From Rhodospirillales bacterium (GTDB lineage: Bacteria; Pseudomonadota; Alphaproteobacteria; Rhodospirillales; Defluviicoccaceae), in NCBI GenBank assembly GCA_007695045.1, contig REEP01000076.1:1-35748 (forward strand): a stretch of DNA of 35,748 bases, read 5' to 3'. Below the pieces are notes generated by a model that saw only the letters and a program-made list of their open reading frames with translations, was not told where the DNA came from and did no database searches. Below are positions 8,636 to 18,105 of this stretch, piece by piece. The position numbers and the translations under genes were made by a program. The first letter of the stretch is position 1, and each line of letters opens with the position of its first letter.

Positions 8636-9829
8636 ATGCCCGACGGCAGTCAGACCCTCACCCTCGTAACCGCGGCCAGCATTCATGACATCGGCGCCAC
8701 CGCCTGGGATGCCGTCGCCGGGACGGACGATCCCTTCGTCGGGTTCCCGTTTCTCTCGGCCCTGGAGGACAGTGGGGCGGTGACCCCGAAACGGGGCTGG
8801 CTGCCGCGGCATCTGGTGGCGCGGGACGCGGGCGGCGACGTGGTGGGCTGTGTTCCGCTCTACCTCAAGAGCCATTCCTACGGCGAGTACGTGTTCGACT
8901 GGGCCTGGGCCGACGCGTACGAACGGGGCGGCGGCCGCTACTATCCCAAGCTGCAGGCGGCGGTACCGTTCACGCCGGTCACCGGCCGGCGCCTCCTGGT
9001 TCGCCCCGATGCGCCCGCCGGGACCACCGAAGCGCTGGCCACCGGCCTCGCCCGCCTGCCGGACAGCCTCGGTGTGTCCTCGCTGCATGTAACCTTCACC
9101 AGCGAGGCCGAGTGGGCGCGTTTGGGCACACTCGGCTTTCTGCAACGCATTGGCCTTCAGTTCCACTGGCACAACCGCGGCTACGACGATTTCGAAAGCT
9201 TCCTCGGCGATCTGGCCGCCCGCAAGCGCAAGACCATCCGCAAGGAACGCCGTGCCGCGCTGGAGGATGGGATCGGGATCGAGACCCTCACCGGCGCGAC
9301 CATCGAGGAACACCACTGGGATGCCTTCTACAGCTTCTACCGCGACACCCATGACCGCAAATGGGGGCAGGCCTACCTGAACCGGCGGTTCTTTTCGCTG
9401 TTGGGGGAACGTCTTCGCCATCGGATCGTGCTGATCCTGGCGCGCTCAGCGGCCGGCCAGCCGGTGGCCGGGGCTCTCAACCTGTCAGGTCGCGACGCCC
9501 TGTTCGGGCGGTACTGGGGCTGCCTGGAAAGCCATCGCTTCCTGCATTTCGAAGCGTGTTATTACCGCGCCATCGACTATGCCATCACCCACGGCCTCGC
9601 CCGGGTGGAGGCGGGCGCGCAAGGGCCGCAGAAGGTACAGCGCGGCTACCGGCCGGTGCAGACCTTCAGTGCCCACTGGATTGCCGACGCCGGCTTCCGC
9701 GACGCCCTGGAGCGGTATCTGGCGCAGGAGCGCGCGGCGGTGCTGGCGGAAATCGACCACCATGCCGAAGCGTTGCCGTTTCGCAGCGATCTGGCCGAAC
9801 CGCTCAATCCTGGCGCCACGACCCGATAA
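8636..9829 (+). CDS. DUF482 / GNAT-superfamily protein (COG3146)
   Basis: A 397-residue protein of the DUF482 family, related to GNAT acyltransferases and FemABX-type enzymes. Family features seen: an N-terminal DPFVGFPFLSALEDSG, VPLYLKSHSYGEYVFDWAWA, the basic LAARKRKTIRKERR near the middle, and the C-terminal FEACYYRAIDYAI followed by EAGAQGPQKVQRGYRP. The open frame runs further upstream, but the ATG at 8636 is preceded by GGAG and gives the usual family N-terminus. The family is annotated as peptidoglycan biosynthesis/recognition related in some resources; the substrate is not known. The last 26 bp overlap the 3' end of the oppositely oriented CoA-transferase-family gene, so both termini are constrained by the same bases. 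Confidence 0.85.
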   Translation: MPDGSQTLTLVTAASIHDIGATAWDAVAGTDDPFVGFPFLSALEDSGAVTPKRGWLPRHLVARDAGGDVVGCVPLYLKSHSYGEYVFDWAWADAYERGGGRYYPKLQAAVPFTPVTGRRLLVRPDAPAGTTEALATGLARLPDSLGVSSLHVTFTSEAEWARLGTLGFLQRIGLQFHWHNRGYDDFESFLGDLAARKRKTIRKERRAALEDGIGIETLTGATIEEHHWDAFYSFYRDTHDRKWGQAYLNRRFFSLLGERLRHRIVLILARSAAGQPVAGALNLSGRDALFGRYWGCLESHRFLHFEACYYRAIDYAITHGLARVEAGAQGPQKVQRGYRPVQTFSAHWIADAGFRDALERYLAQERAAVLAEIDHHAEALPFRSDLAEPLNPGATTR

Positions 9830-10901
9830 CCGCGTCGGCATCACTGAACGCGATCTCGCGGCGAGGCTCCGGCGGCGCACCGTCCACGAAGACGGGAGCG
9901 CGAACCTCGGTATCCTTGCCCAGCCGGCCGACCAAATGCCGCGCCTGGATGTGCGGATGGGCCGCCACCTCGGCGTGCGTGACCACCGCCTGATAGCAGC
10001 AGTCCGCCTCGCCCAGCACCCGTTCCCACTGCGCCAGAGTCTGGGAGCCGATCAGCGACGCCACCTCGGCGATCAAGGCCCGCTGCGGCAGCGGCTCGAA
10101 CTGGCGCGGGATCCATTCGGGCCGACCCACCGCATTGCAGAAGTTGGCCCAGAACTTGGGCTCCAGCGGGCTCACGGTGATGAACCGGTCATCGGCGGTA
10201 CGATAGATCTGGTAGCAGGCGGAACCGCCGGTGAGCAGCCCCTGGCCGCGCCGGGCATCGAACGCGAACGCCAGTTCCTGCAAGAACAACAGGGATTCGC
10301 TGAGGCTGACATCGAGATGGGCGCCGCCCCGGCCGCGCGCCCGGGCCATCAGCGCGCCCAGGATCGACACCACCGCCATCAGGGCGCCGGCGTGATCGGA
10401 CATCGGCGGGAAGGGAATGACCGGAGTCTCCGGGGTGCCCGTGGCCTCCAGCGCCCCGGTCAAGGCCACATAGTTGAGATCATGGCCGGAAGCGAGGCGC
10501 AGTGGGCCGGTCTGCCCGTAGCCGGACAGCGCGCAGTGCACCAAGCTCGGGTTGAGCGCCTTCAGCCGGTGTTCCCCGAAGCCGAGCCGGTCGAGCACCC
10601 CGGGGCGGAACGATTCCAGCAACACGTCGGCCGATTCCACCAGCCCGGCGAAGGCCTCCTGCCCCGCCTCGGACCTGAGGTCCAGGTCGATCACGCGCTT
10701 GCCGGCGTTGACCACATGATAATAGGGCGAGACCGTCTCCCGCCCGCCGGCGTCCAGCCGCCGCCCGGGCTCGCCGCCCGGCGGCTCCACCTTGACAACG
10801 TCCGCGCCCATGTCTGCCAGCAGCCGGGAAGCGAACGGTCCCGGCAGGTATTGACTGAGGTCGAGGACGCGCACGCCCTCCAGAAAGGTGCTCAGCATCA
10901 T
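9804..10901 (-). CDS. CaiB/BaiF family III CoA-transferase or alpha-methylacyl-CoA racemase-like enzyme
   Basis: A 365-residue protein with the family III opening LEGVRVLDLSQYLPGPFA and ADMGADVVKVEPPGGEPGR. GHDLNY at 139-144 matches the racemase (AMACR/Mcr) signature with the catalytic His/Asp region (H140), and MSDHAGALM at 167-175 supplies the Asp (D169) expected for both racemase and transferase chemistry. The GHDxNY block favours alpha-methylacyl-CoA racemase over formyl-CoA transferase, and the length is typical of racemases. The likely substrate is a 2-methyl-branched acyl-CoA, but this is not provable here. The start at 10901 is preceded by a G-rich SD; the next codon is also ATG. It follows clpA on the same strand with a 78-bp gap containing a hairpin. 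Confidence 0.85.
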   Translation of the reverse strand: MMLSTFLEGVRVLDLSQYLPGPFASRLLADMGADVVKVEPPGGEPGRRLDAGGRETVSPYYHVVNAGKRVIDLDLRSEAGQEAFAGLVESADVLLESFRPGVLDRLGFGEHRLKALNPSLVHCALSGYGQTGPLRLASGHDLNYVALTGALEATGTPETPVIPFPPMSDHAGALMAVVSILGALMARARGRGGAHLDVSLSESLLFLQELAFAFDARRGQGLLTGGSACYQIYRTADDRFITVSPLEPKFWANFCNAVGRPEWIPRQFEPLPQRALIAEVASLIGSQTLAQWERVLGEADCCYQAVVTHAEVAAHPHIQARHLVGRLGKDTEVRAPVFVDGAPPEPRREIAFSDADAVIGSWRQD

Positions 10902-10909
10902 CCCCCCTT

Positions 10910-10934
10910 GGCGCCGTCGCCATGGCGAGGCGCC
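10910..10934. repeat. Inverted repeat between clpA and the CoA-transferase-family gene
   Basis: GGCGCC (10910-10915) pairs with GGCGCC (10929-10934) around the 12-bp perfect palindrome TCGCCATGGCGA (10917-10928). On the minus strand it lies between the clpA stop and the ribosome binding site of the next gene. No U-tract follows, so it is not a standard terminator. Confidence 0.6.
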
Positions 10935-10979
10935 GGCAGGCCGTCAATGGTCACCGCGCGACCGTCGGCGCACGGGCGA

Positions 10980-13298
10980 TCAGCGCGCTTCCGCCGGCTG
11001 CTTTGCCTTGCCCCGGCGCCCGGATGGCGGCGGCGTCGTCCCTTCCGGATAGTCGAAAGCCACCGCATCGTCCCGGATGAAGACGCGCACCACACCCCCT
11101 TTGGCAAGCCGGCCGAACAGCAGTTCCTCCGCCAGCGGCCGCTTGATGTGCTCCTGGATGACCCGGGCCAGAGGACGCGCGCCGAAGCGCTGATCGAAGC
11201 CTCGCTCACCCAGCCAGCGGCGGGCATCCTCACTGAGCTCGATGGTAACCTGGCGATCCGCCAGCTGCACTTCGAGCTGTATCACGAACTTCTCCACTAC
11301 CCGTTCGATGACCTCCAACGAGAGGCTCGCGAACGGGATCACCGCGTCGAGGCGGTTGCGGAACTCCGGGGTAAACGTCCGCTCGATCGCTTCGGTGTCG
11401 TCGCCCATGCGGGCCTCCCGCTCGAAACCGATGGCGGGCTTGGCCAGTTCCGACGCCCCGGCATTGGTGGTCATGATCAGGACGACGTTGCGGAAATCCA
11501 CCGACTTGCCATTGTGATCGGTGAGTTTGCCGTGATCCATGACCTGGAGAAGAATGTTGAACAGATCCGGATGGGCCTTCTCGATCTCGTCCAGCAGCAG
11601 CACCGCATGGGGCTGCTTGTCGATGGCATCGGTGAGCAGCCCGCCCTGATCAAAGCCTACGTAGCCAGGGGGCGCGCCGATCAGGCGGGATACGGTGTGC
11701 CGCTCCATGTATTCCGACATGTCGAAGCGCACGAGTTCGATCCCGAGAAGGTGGGCAAGCTGACGTGCCACCTCGGTCTTGCCGACGCCGGTGGGACCCG
11801 AGAACAGGTAGCACCCGATCGGCTTCTCCGCCTCGCGCAAGCCGGCCCGGGCCAGCTTGATGGCGCTGGAGAGGGCCTCGATCGCCCGGTCCTGGCCGAA
11901 AACCACCGTCTTGAGGTCCCGGTCCAGGGTCTGCAGCACCTTGCGGTCATCGGACGAAACGCTCTTCGGCGGGATGCGCGCGATCTTGGCGACGATCTCC
12001 TCCACGTCCTTCACCGTGACCGTGGTGCGCCGGCGGTGCGCCGGCTGGATCATCCGGGCTGCCCCGACCTCATCGATCACGTCGATGGCCTTGTCCGGCA
12101 ACTTGCGATCGTTGATGTAGCGGGACGCAAGATCCACCGCGGCGCGGATCGATTCGGCCGTGTAGCGGACATGGTGATGGGCTTCGAAGTAGGGCTTCAG
12201 GCCGCGCAGGATCTGCACCGTGTCCTCGATCGACGGCTCGTGCACGTCGATCTTCTGGAAGCGGCGGACCAGTGCCCGGTCCTTCTCGAAATGGTTGCGG
12301 TATTCCTTGTAGGTGGTCGAACCGATGCAGTGCAGGCTTCCGGCCGCCAGGGACGGCTTGAGAATGTTGGACGCGTCCATCGATCCGCCGCTGGTCGCAC
12401 CGGCACCAACCACGGTGTGGATCTCGTCGATGAACAGGATGGATCCCGGCGTCTGCTCGATTTCGGAGATGACATTCTTCAGCCGCTCCTCGAAGTCGCC
12501 GCGGTAGCGCGTGCCGGCCAGCAGCGCCCCCATGTCCAGCGCGAAAATGACCGACTCCTGGAGGACCTGCGGCACCTCACCCATGACGATGCGGCGCGCC
12601 AAGCCTTCGGCGATGGCGGTCTTGCCGACGCCGGGATCGCCCACGTAGAGCGGGTTATTCTTGCTGCGCCTGCACAACACCTGGATGGTGCGCTCGATCT
12701 CCGCGTCACGGCCGATCAGCGGGTCGATGCGGCCTTCCGCCGCCTTGCGGTTGAGGTCGACGCAGTAAGCTTCCAGAGCCTCGTGCCCCTTTCGTACCAC
12801 CTTCTCCGACGTTGTTTCCTCCTCGGCGCCATGAACACTGCGGCGACGTCCCTCCCCCGGCACCTTGGCGATACCGTGGGCGATAAAGTTGACGGCGTCC
12901 AGGCGCGACATCTCCTGAACCTGCAAAAAATAGACCGCGTGGGATTCCCGTTCGGAGAACAAAGCCACCAGCACGTTGGCACCGGTCACCTCTTCCCGGC
13001 CGGACGACTGCACGTGGATCACGGAGCGCTGGACCACCCGCTGAAACCCGGCCGTGGGCTTGGGATCGCCGCCGGTGGCGGCAGCCTTCAGGCTGTCCAG
13101 TTCGTTATTGACGAAGTCAGTCAGTTCCTGGCGAAGCTGGTCAAGATCGACGCCGCAAGCCCGCAATACCGGGACCGCTTCGCCATCTTCGGTCAAGGCC
13201 AGCAGCAGATGTTCCAGGGTCGCGTACTCGTGCCGGCGCTCGGTCGCAAGCGCCAGTGCGCGATGCAGGGTCTGTTCAAGGTTTCGCGACAGCATCAT
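10980..13298 (-). CDS. clpA: ATP-dependent Clp protease ATP-binding subunit ClpA
   Basis: A 772-residue AAA+ unfoldase that feeds substrates into ClpP. The N-domain (about 1-145) binds ClpS. AAA-1 has Walker [10 protein letters not shown] at 220-228 and Walker B LFIDEIH at 288-294; AAA-2 has Walker A GPTGVGKT at 501-508, Walker [13 protein letters not shown] and the C-terminal D2-small domain with the FGARPL sensor. The ClpP-docking IGF loop is present (AIGFERE, IGF at 623-625), and the ClpB middle coiled coil is absent. Length and domain order are those of alphaproteobacterial ClpA. The ATG directly abuts the clpS stop (TGA-ATG-ATG), indicating coupled translation; the second ATG is an alternative start. 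clpP is not in this window. Confidence 0.98.
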   Translation of the reverse strand: MMLSRNLEQTLHRALALATERRHEYATLEHLLLALTEDGEAVPVLRACGVDLDQLRQELTDFVNNELDSLKAAATGGDPKPTAGFQRVVQRSVIHVQSSGREEVTGANVLVALFSERESHAVYFLQVQEMSRLDAVNFIAHGIAKVPGEGRRRSVHGAEEETTSEKVVRKGHEALEAYCVDLNRKAAEGRIDPLIGRDAEIERTIQVLCRRSKNNPLYVGDPGVGKTAIAEGLARRIVMGEVPQVLQESVIFALDMGALLAGTRYRGDFEERLKNVISEIEQTPGSILFIDEIHTVVGAGATSGGSMDASNILKPSLAAGSLHCIGSTTYKEYRNHFEKDRALVRRFQKIDVHEPSIEDTVQILRGLKPYFEAHHHVRYTAESIRAAVDLASRYINDRKLPDKAIDVIDEVGAARMIQPAHRRRTTVTVKDVEEIVAKIARIPPKSVSSDDRKVLQTLDRDLKTVVFGQDRAIEALSSAIKLARAGLREAEKPIGCYLFSGPTGVGKTEVARQLAHLLGIELVRFDMSEYMERHTVSRLIGAPPGYVGFDQGGLLTDAIDKQPHAVLLLDEIEKAHPDLFNILLQVMDHGKLTDHNGKSVDFRNVVLIMTTNAGASELAKPAIGFEREARMGDDTEAIERTFTPEFRNRLDAVIPFASLSLEVIERVVEKFVIQLEVQLADRQVTIELSEDARRWLGERGFDQRFGARPLARVIQEHIKRPLAEELLFGRLAKGGVVRVFIRDDAVAFDYPEGTTPPPSGRRGKAKQPAEAR

Positions 13299-13646
13299 TC
13301 AGCCCTCGTCGTCCGTTCCGTCTTTTTCGATCGTGCACTGCAACGGGTGCTGATGTTGTCGTGCCAGCCCCATGACCTGATTGACTTTCGTCTCTGCGAT
13401 CTCGTAGGTGAAAACGCCGCAGATACCGACGCCGCGATGATGCACATGCAACATAATGCGCACGGCCTCCTCGTGACTTTTGCTGAAGAACCGCTCCAGA
13501 ACGTGTACGACGAATTCCATCGGCGTGTAGTCATCGTTCAGCATCAAGACCTTGTACATCGACGGCTTTTTGGTCTTGGGCCGTGCCTTGGTGACGACGC
13601 CGGTTGCCGGTGCTCCGGGGATTTTCGGTTGCTGCGAGTCGCTCAT
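13299..13646 (-). CDS. clpS: ClpS, adaptor of the ClpAP protease (N-degron recognition)
   Basis: A 115-residue adaptor that binds the ClpA N-domain and delivers proteins with bulky hydrophobic N-termini. A flexible Pro/Lys-rich N-terminal tail (1-30) is followed by the conserved core: [17 protein letters not shown] (31-47, substrate-binding NDDYTPMEF), VLERFF, and [18 protein letters not shown] (65-82) with the His pair of the N-degron pocket. The frame extends upstream, but the ATG at 13646 gives the expected length and N-terminus. Its stop is immediately followed by the clpA start. A candidate promoter with TATATT lies about 80 bp upstream. Confidence 0.97.
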   Translation of the reverse strand: MSDSQQPKIPGAPATGVVTKARPKTKKPSMYKVLMLNDDYTPMEFVVHVLERFFSKSHEEAVRIMLHVHHRGVGICGVFTYEIAETKVNQVMGLARQHQHPLQCTIEKDGTDDEG

Positions 13647-13727
13647 GTTGCCGCCAGCCCGTCGTTCGCGATGATCCGCCAAAGCTGGTTGAGAAGCCGT
13701 AGAGGCCCAACCTGCCATCCCTCTCCG

Positions 13728-13755
13728 AATATATGCGATTTTCGGGTATGGAAAA
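13728..13755 (-). promoter_or_regulatory. Candidate clpSA promoter
   Basis: Read on the minus strand, TATATT (13728-13733) is a good -10 element, preceded after 16 bp by TTTTCC (13750-13755), a weak -35 match. The patch is AT-richer than its surroundings and lies in the gap upstream of clpS. An ATTGAAC further upstream resembles a heat-shock -35, but its spacing to a CCATAC box is too short to support a sigma-32 call. Confidence 0.28.
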
Positions 13756-13879
13756 GGGTTGCGTTCAATCGCGCGGTGCCGTCGGGCGGGGCTTGGGCCG
13801 GTTTGGGATGGCGCCACCCGTGCCGCGCGGGGACGCCGGGCGCCATCGGCGAGGCGTCCATGCCGGCCCTCAGGGCCTA

Positions 13880-13903
13880 ACTCGGGCAGGGACTCGGGCA
13901 GGG
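13880..13903. repeat. 12-bp tandem repeat, two exact units plus a degenerate third
   Basis: The unit actcgggcaggg occurs at 13880-13891 and 13892-13903, followed by a diverged copy that runs over the stop codon of the next minus-strand gene (13906). It lies in the clpS upstream gap. Confidence 0.85.
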
Positions 13904-13905
13904 AC

Positions 13906-14916
13906 TCAGGGGAGCAACTCGAGGATGGCCGCTGCCTCCGCGTCACCCTCGCCCGCCCGCATCACCAGCCAGCGCCGGAGCGCGCTCAGGCGGGAGTCCG
14001 CCTCGGTCACGCCCAGCGACTGGGCAGTCCGGTACCAGGTGACGGCGTCCCGGGGGTGCGGCCGGGTGCCGGTGATGCCGAGCCGGCTGAAGGTCACGGG
14101 ATCGTACGTGACCCCCATCAGCAACGCCCCCTGGCCACTGCCCGCATCGGCGGCGCGGCGGAAGAACAGTCGGGCCGAGGCGACGTCGCCGAGCTCCAGC
14201 ATCGCGTTGCCCCGGTCCAACAGCGCCGTCACGGCCAAGCCGCCGGCAGCCGGCTCGTCGGCAGAGGCGTCCTCCGGCAACGGCTCGGCCGCTTCAAGCT
14301 CCGGGACCGCCGGCTCCGGTTGGTGCGGAGTCTCGATGACGGGTGCTGTGGCCGGCTCACCCGCGGCCGTGGTTTGCGCGGCCGCACGCGCTGCTTCATA
14401 GGCGGCAGCCGTCGCGGCCTGCCACGGCCTCCCGATCGGGGAATCGCCGGGCGGGGCCGGCATCACGAACCGTTCGGGGCCGGTCGAGGCCGTGGGGCCT
14501 TCCGTCGCCCCGCGTTGGGCCGGCTCCTCCGTCCGGGATGGGCCGTCCGCCTGCGCCAGCACATCCACCACCGCAGCGCCGGGAGCACCCGCGCCACCTC
14601 CATCACCAGTGGCCACGGACACCGTCGTTGCGGTTGCGGAGGCCTCCGCCGCCGGCGCCTGGATCGCCGGCAACCCGGCAAGATACACGACAGCGACGAT
14701 GGCCAAGCCGGCAAACGTCAGCGCCGCCGATGACGGGCGGCCCCCCTGCAGTCTTTCGTCCGCGACCTCGCAAGGTGCCGCATCCAGGTGGTCCTCCGGT
14801 GCGAACAGGGTGCGATCCCGGGTGTGACGATGGTCTTGGCGCGCCGGACGCCACGATGACGCCGACCGCTCCGCCCCTCTGCGCGACACTCCGTGCCCGG
14901 TCCTCGGAGACAGCAC
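13906..14916 (-). CDS. Single-pass membrane protein with Sel1/TPR-like C-terminal repeats
   Basis: A 336-residue protein with a basic cytoplasmic N-terminus (Arg/His-rich, 1-60), one membrane segment at about 63-83 ([18 protein letters not shown]), a long Ala/Pro/Glu/Thr-rich low-complexity linker (85-230) and a helical C-terminal domain. That domain reads like two or three Sel1/TPR repeats: [58 protein letters not shown]. The layout suggests an envelope protein with a periplasmic protein-binding domain; similar proteins are common and uncharacterised in Rhodospirillales and Rhizobiales. The start is a GTG preceded by a purine-rich GAGAGGGGGG; a later start before the membrane segment is possible. 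Its partner is unknown and the adjacent genes give no specific clue. Confidence 0.68.
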   Translation of the reverse strand: MLSPRTGHGVSRRGAERSASSWRPARQDHRHTRDRTLFAPEDHLDAAPCEVADERLQGGRPSSAALTFAGLAIVAVVYLAGLPAIQAPAAEASATATTVSVATGDGGGAGAPGAAVVDVLAQADGPSRTEEPAQRGATEGPTASTGPERFVMPAPPGDSPIGRPWQAATAAAYEAARAAAQTTAAGEPATAPVIETPHQPEPAVPELEAAEPLPEDASADEPAAGGLAVTALLDRGNAMLELGDVASARLFFRRAADAGSGQGALLMGVTYDPVTFSRLGITGTRPHPRDAVTWYRTAQSLGVTEADSRLSALRRWLVMRAGEGDAEAAAILELLP

Positions 14917-15116
14917 CGTTACATCCCCCCTCTCCTCGGCTGAATCTTCACGCAGCCGTCACATTGATGAAACTGTAGCGAAATCCTCGCAGGCACGGAA
15001 GCGGCGCTTACCCCTACTTGCGGAGGACGGCAGAGCCGTGTGTGGAAGATAGCGGAAGTGCGATTGCCCGTGATGGGGCCGCCAGGCCGGTGGGGGCCGC
15101 CTTCTCGGGCCGGACG

Positions 15117-16151
15117 CTACCGCCCTCGGACAGCCGGCAGAAGGAAGACCGCGTCGGCGATACCGGCCTCAAGCGCATCCCGGTCGGTGGTGCGCCAGGG
15201 GATCAGCACGGCCGTTTCCCGTCGGCCGATATCCAGGTCGGCAAGCTGGTGCGGCACGCCCCAGCCATACTGCACGTGACCGAGGCCCACGATGCCAACC
15301 ACCAGCGGCCAGCTGCCGTCGGGCCGCACGCCTGCCGCCGCGGCCAGCGCTTCCGCCATCGCCCGGTCCCAGGTCAGTTGTGCCTGCACGAACCGCCCGA
15401 ATGCGGGATCCGCCGCCAGCGCGCCCGGATCAGGGGTGGCCGGCGCCTCCGGTGCAGCCCCGCCGACGTCATGCTGCCGCTTCATCGCGAACACTTCGCC
15501 CAGATAGCGGCCGTAGCCTTCCGGCGGATCGGCCGGCGTCCGAACGCCTTCCCGCAGGTCCTCGGGCACGGCGTCCCACCCCTCCCGCGCCACCCGGGCC
15601 ACCAGCGCGCGGTCCACGTTGAGCGCCAGCATGGGCACCCGGTGCAGCCGGGCGAATTGCAGCAGCGGCATGTAAAGGCCGGGGTCGAACCCCCAGATGG
15701 CGTCCCAGCCCACCTGATCGAGGAACTGTTCCTCGGTCAGTTCGCCCGCCACCCAGCGATCGAGAACCGGCTGCACCCGCCGCGGAAACATCTCGAAACC
15801 GAGGATCATGTCCGGCCGGCGGCCGTGCAGCGCGGCCAGGGTATGCAGCTGCCAGCGGTGATGATCGACGTCATCGTGGTGTTCGCCCAGCAGCACCACC
15901 CGGCGCCCGGCGACATCGGCGATCAACCGGTCCGGCGGAATCGGAGCGCCCGTGCCGGGGTTCACCCAGGTCGTGGCGACAGAAGGCCCCATCGCCGGAT
16001 CCGGCCGGTCACGCGGATCACATCCCGTGATCATAAGGACACCCAGAAGGATCAGGACACCGGGAAGCGGCACGAGGGCCCCCGCCGTCACGCCATAACG
16101 GCTTCGGTTCCGCGGGACCGTTGGTCCATCGCCGCCCCAGGCACGGCTCAC
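15117..16151 (-). CDS. ChaN-like lipoprotein (haem/iron-binding, DUF399)
   Basis: A 344-residue predicted lipoprotein of the ChaN family, whose studied members bind haem and belong to the Tiki/EreA-like fold. I chose the GTG at 16151, which overlaps the upstream stop as GTGA and gives a signal sequence with basic residues (RNRSRYG), a hydrophobic core and the lipobox LMITGC (Cys44). Family motifs: VVLLGEHHDDVDHHRWQL with the metal/haem-site histidines at 91-98, MILGFEMFPRRVQP and VGIVGLGHVQYGWGVPHQL. Studied ChaN proteins coordinate haem through conserved Tyr and His residues; I can only say that suitable His are present. It probably resides in the outer membrane or periplasm. It is coupled to the LOG-family gene with no obvious functional link. 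Confidence 0.85.
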   Translation of the reverse strand: MSRAWGGDGPTVPRNRSRYGVTAGALVPLPGVLILLGVLMITGCDPRDRPDPAMGPSVATTWVNPGTGAPIPPDRLIADVAGRRVVLLGEHHDDVDHHRWQLHTLAALHGRRPDMILGFEMFPRRVQPVLDRWVAGELTEEQFLDQVGWDAIWGFDPGLYMPLLQFARLHRVPMLALNVDRALVARVAREGWDAVPEDLREGVRTPADPPEGYGRYLGEVFAMKRQHDVGGAAPEAPATPDPGALAADPAFGRFVQAQLTWDRAMAEALAAAAGVRPDGSWPLVVGIVGLGHVQYGWGVPHQLADLDIGRRETAVLIPWRTTDRDALEAGIADAVFLLPAVRGR

Positions 16152-16732
16152 AGATGGCTCGTCAGGACCGGCCGCGCCGCCGCCGGTGCCGCGTCCAGCG
16201 CCGGGAACACGGCGTCGGCGCTCTCGACCACGGTCACCAGGTCGGCCGCGGAAGGGTTGGCGAAGCCGCCACCGATGACCCGTTCGATCAGGGCGATCAG
16301 CGGGTCCCAGTAGCCGTCCACGTTCAGCACCACGATCGGTGCGCCGTGCAGGCGGAGCTGCTTCCAAGTGATGATCTCGAACGCTTCGTCGAGGGTGCCG
16401 AGCCCGCCCGGCAGGATGACGAAGCCGTCCGACATCTCAAACATCCGGGTCTTGCGGTCCTGCATGCTGCCGGTGATAAGCAGGTCGCTGAGCCGGCGGT
16501 GGCCGACCTCCTTCTTCATCAGGAAGTCGGGAATCACCCCGATCACCCGGCCACCGGCGGCGATCACGCTGTCCGCCAGCACACCCATCAGTCCGACCGC
16601 CCCACCGCCGTAAACCAGCTGCATGTCGCGCGCGACCATCAGCATGCCAAGCCGGATGGTGGCTTCGCGGAAGGCGGGATCGATCCCTTCCCGCGACCCG
16701 CACAGGGCGCAGAGCGCACGGACCTCGGCCAT
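16148..16732 (-). CDS. LOG-family protein (TIGR00730), nucleotide 5'-monophosphate phosphoribohydrolase
   Basis: A 194-residue Rossmann-fold protein of the LOG family. The signature PGGLGTLDE is at 108-116 and the upstream Arg/Glu block (DRKTRMFEMSDGFVILPG) is intact, as in active phosphoribohydrolases that release adenine or cytokinin bases from nucleoside monophosphates. The N-terminal CGSREG and VYGGGAVGLMG loops form the nucleotide site. In bacteria these proteins act in nucleotide turnover or as PpnN/LOG-like enzymes; the old annotation lysine decarboxylase is not supported by the family. The ATG at 16732 has GAGAGGAA upstream. The stop overlaps the ChaN-like GTG by four bases. A 204-bp gap separates it from the divergent yceI gene. 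Confidence 0.9.
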   Translation of the reverse strand: MAEVRALCALCGSREGIDPAFREATIRLGMLMVARDMQLVYGGGAVGLMGVLADSVIAAGGRVIGVIPDFLMKKEVGHRRLSDLLITGSMQDRKTRMFEMSDGFVILPGGLGTLDEAFEIITWKQLRLHGAPIVVLNVDGYWDPLIALIERVIGGGFANPSAADLVTVVESADAVFPALDAAPAAARPVLTSHL

Positions 16733-16936
16733 GAACGTGTTTCCTCTCCGATGCTGACAACATAGGGGGATTTGTCCGACAAGGGTAGCGCTGAGCAGCG
16801 CTGTTTCGGGCTGTCCCGGGCTCTCGCGGTGGGCCGGCCTGGCGTTCACGAAATCGTGGCAGCGAGCGCCGCCGCTTGAATTGGTCATAAGCGGGCGGCA
16901 CATTCTTGCCGGTGTTCATGGATTGAGGAGGATTTC

Positions 16937-17518
16937 ATGCGGATGGTTCTGTCGGCCGCGGCGGCGGCTGTGGCGGCCTCGGCGATGCTGGCGTCTGCCG
17001 GTGCCGTCGCCGACACCTACCTTTTCGACAAGGCGCATACGCGCATTCTGTTCTTTGTCAACCACTTGGGCTTTTCGGACATGCCCGGACAGTTCCACGA
17101 GTTTGACGGTGGCTTCACCTTCGACCCGGACGATCCCGAATCCGCCACGGTCAACGTGGTGATCCAGACCGCGAGCGTGGACATGGATCACGACGGCCTC
17201 AACGAGCATCTGCGCACCGACGACTTCTTCGACGTGGCCAATCACCCGACCATGACGTTCCGCAGTACCGACGTCGAGGTGACCGGGGAAAATACCGGGC
17301 TGATCACGGGGGAACTGACCCTCCTTGGCGTCACCCGGCCGGTGGTCATGGACGTCACCTTCAACAAGGCGGGGGAACATCCGGTCAACGACAATTTCGT
17401 GGCCGGCTTCTCCGGCACCGCCAGTCTGTCGCGTTCCGATTTCGGCATGACCTATCTGGTGCCGGCCATCGGCGACACCGTGGATATCCGCCTCAGCGTG
17501 GAGGGGATCCGGCAATAG
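16937..17518 (+). CDS. YceI-family periplasmic lipid-binding protein (first copy)
   Basis: A 193-residue protein with a cleavable signal peptide (about 1-25, cut near AGAVADT) and a YceI lipocalin-like barrel. Motifs seen: FDKAHTRILFFVNHLGFSD, the FTFDPDDPESATVNVVI strand, SVDMDHDGLNEHLRTDDFFD, HPTMTFRST and the C-terminal SRSDFGMTYLVPAIGD. Known members bind polyprenyl chains, including ubiquinone-like molecules, in the barrel. An AGGAGG ribosome binding site lies 6 bases before the ATG. It is followed by cytochrome b561 and a second YceI gene, an arrangement suggesting quinone or isoprenoid handling linked to electron transfer at the inner membrane. It is divergent from the LOG gene. Confidence 0.93.
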   Translation: MRMVLSAAAAAVAASAMLASAGAVADTYLFDKAHTRILFFVNHLGFSDMPGQFHEFDGGFTFDPDDPESATVNVVIQTASVDMDHDGLNEHLRTDDFFDVANHPTMTFRSTDVEVTGENTGLITGELTLLGVTRPVVMDVTFNKAGEHPVNDNFVAGFSGTASLSRSDFGMTYLVPAIGDTVDIRLSVEGIRQ

Positions 17519-17547
17519 CGTCGAGCGCCGTTGACGGCGTCGTCGCC

Positions 17548-18105
17548 ATGACTCTCCGCAACACCCGCGACCGGTGGGGCGCCGTCGCCCAGGGACTTCA
17601 CTGGCTGCTGGCCATCCTCATCATCGCCATGGTGGGGCTCGGCCTCTATATGGTCGAGCTTCCGCTGGGCGTGCGGATGCTGGAGCTCTACGCCCTGCAC
17701 AAGTCCATCGGCGTGACGATCCTGTTGCTGATGGCGGTGCGGTTGGCGTGGCGGCTCACCAACCCCACACCGACGCCGGCCGGCCCCATGAAGGCGTACG
17801 AGCGGCGGCTGGCCACGGCGGTGCATACCCTGTTCTACGTCGTCCTGTTCGCCCTGCCGATCACCGGCTGGCTGATGTCGTCGGCCGCGAACTTTTCGGT
17901 GAGTGTGTTCGGCCTGTTCACCCTGCCGGATCTGGTTGCCCCGGACAAGGCGCTGGAGGAACGCTTCAAGGCCGCACATCGGTGGCTGGGATGGGTCTTG
18001 ATCGGCTTGTTCGTCTTGCATGTCGCGGGCGCCCTGAAACATCACGTCATGGACCGTGACGACACTCTGCGCCGAATGGTGCCGGGCTGGCGGCCGCGCG
18101 GATGA
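17548..18105 (+). CDS. Cytochrome b561 family protein
   Basis: A 185-residue, four-helix di-haem b membrane protein. Candidate haem-ligand histidines lie in the helices at H18 (QGLHWLLA), H51 (LHKSIGV), H144 (AHRWLGW) and H158 (LFVLHVAG), matching the bacterial CybB pattern; H93 is an additional His. Family members move electrons between quinol and a periplasmic acceptor, including superoxide in the E. coli CybB case. It lies 29 bp after the first yceI gene; that gap carries a small hairpin (cgccgt/acggcg) but no T-run. Its stop overlaps the next yceI start as ATGA. No clear SD precedes the ATG, so expression may rely on coupling. Confidence 0.92.
   Translation: MTLRNTRDRWGAVAQGLHWLLAILIIAMVGLGLYMVELPLGVRMLELYALHKSIGVTILLLMAVRLAWRLTNPTPTPAGPMKAYERRLATAVHTLFYVVLFALPITGWLMSSAANFSVSVFGLFTLPDLVAPDKALEERFKAAHRWLGWVLIGLFVLHVAGALKHHVMDRDDTLRRMVPGWRPRG

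Noticed and set aside
13734-13765. Heat-shock (sigma-32) promoter for clpSA
   Set aside because: ATTGAAC and CCATAC resemble the boxes, but the spacing is too short and the second box is poor.
9579-13880. A 1433-codon open frame on the plus strand opposite the CoA-transferase-family gene and clpSA
   Set aside because: It is antisense to genes with full motif sets (ClpA Walker motifs, ClpS core, GHDLNY). Its translation shows no domains and is rich in His, Gln, Arg and Gly, as expected from GC-rich codon bias read backwards.
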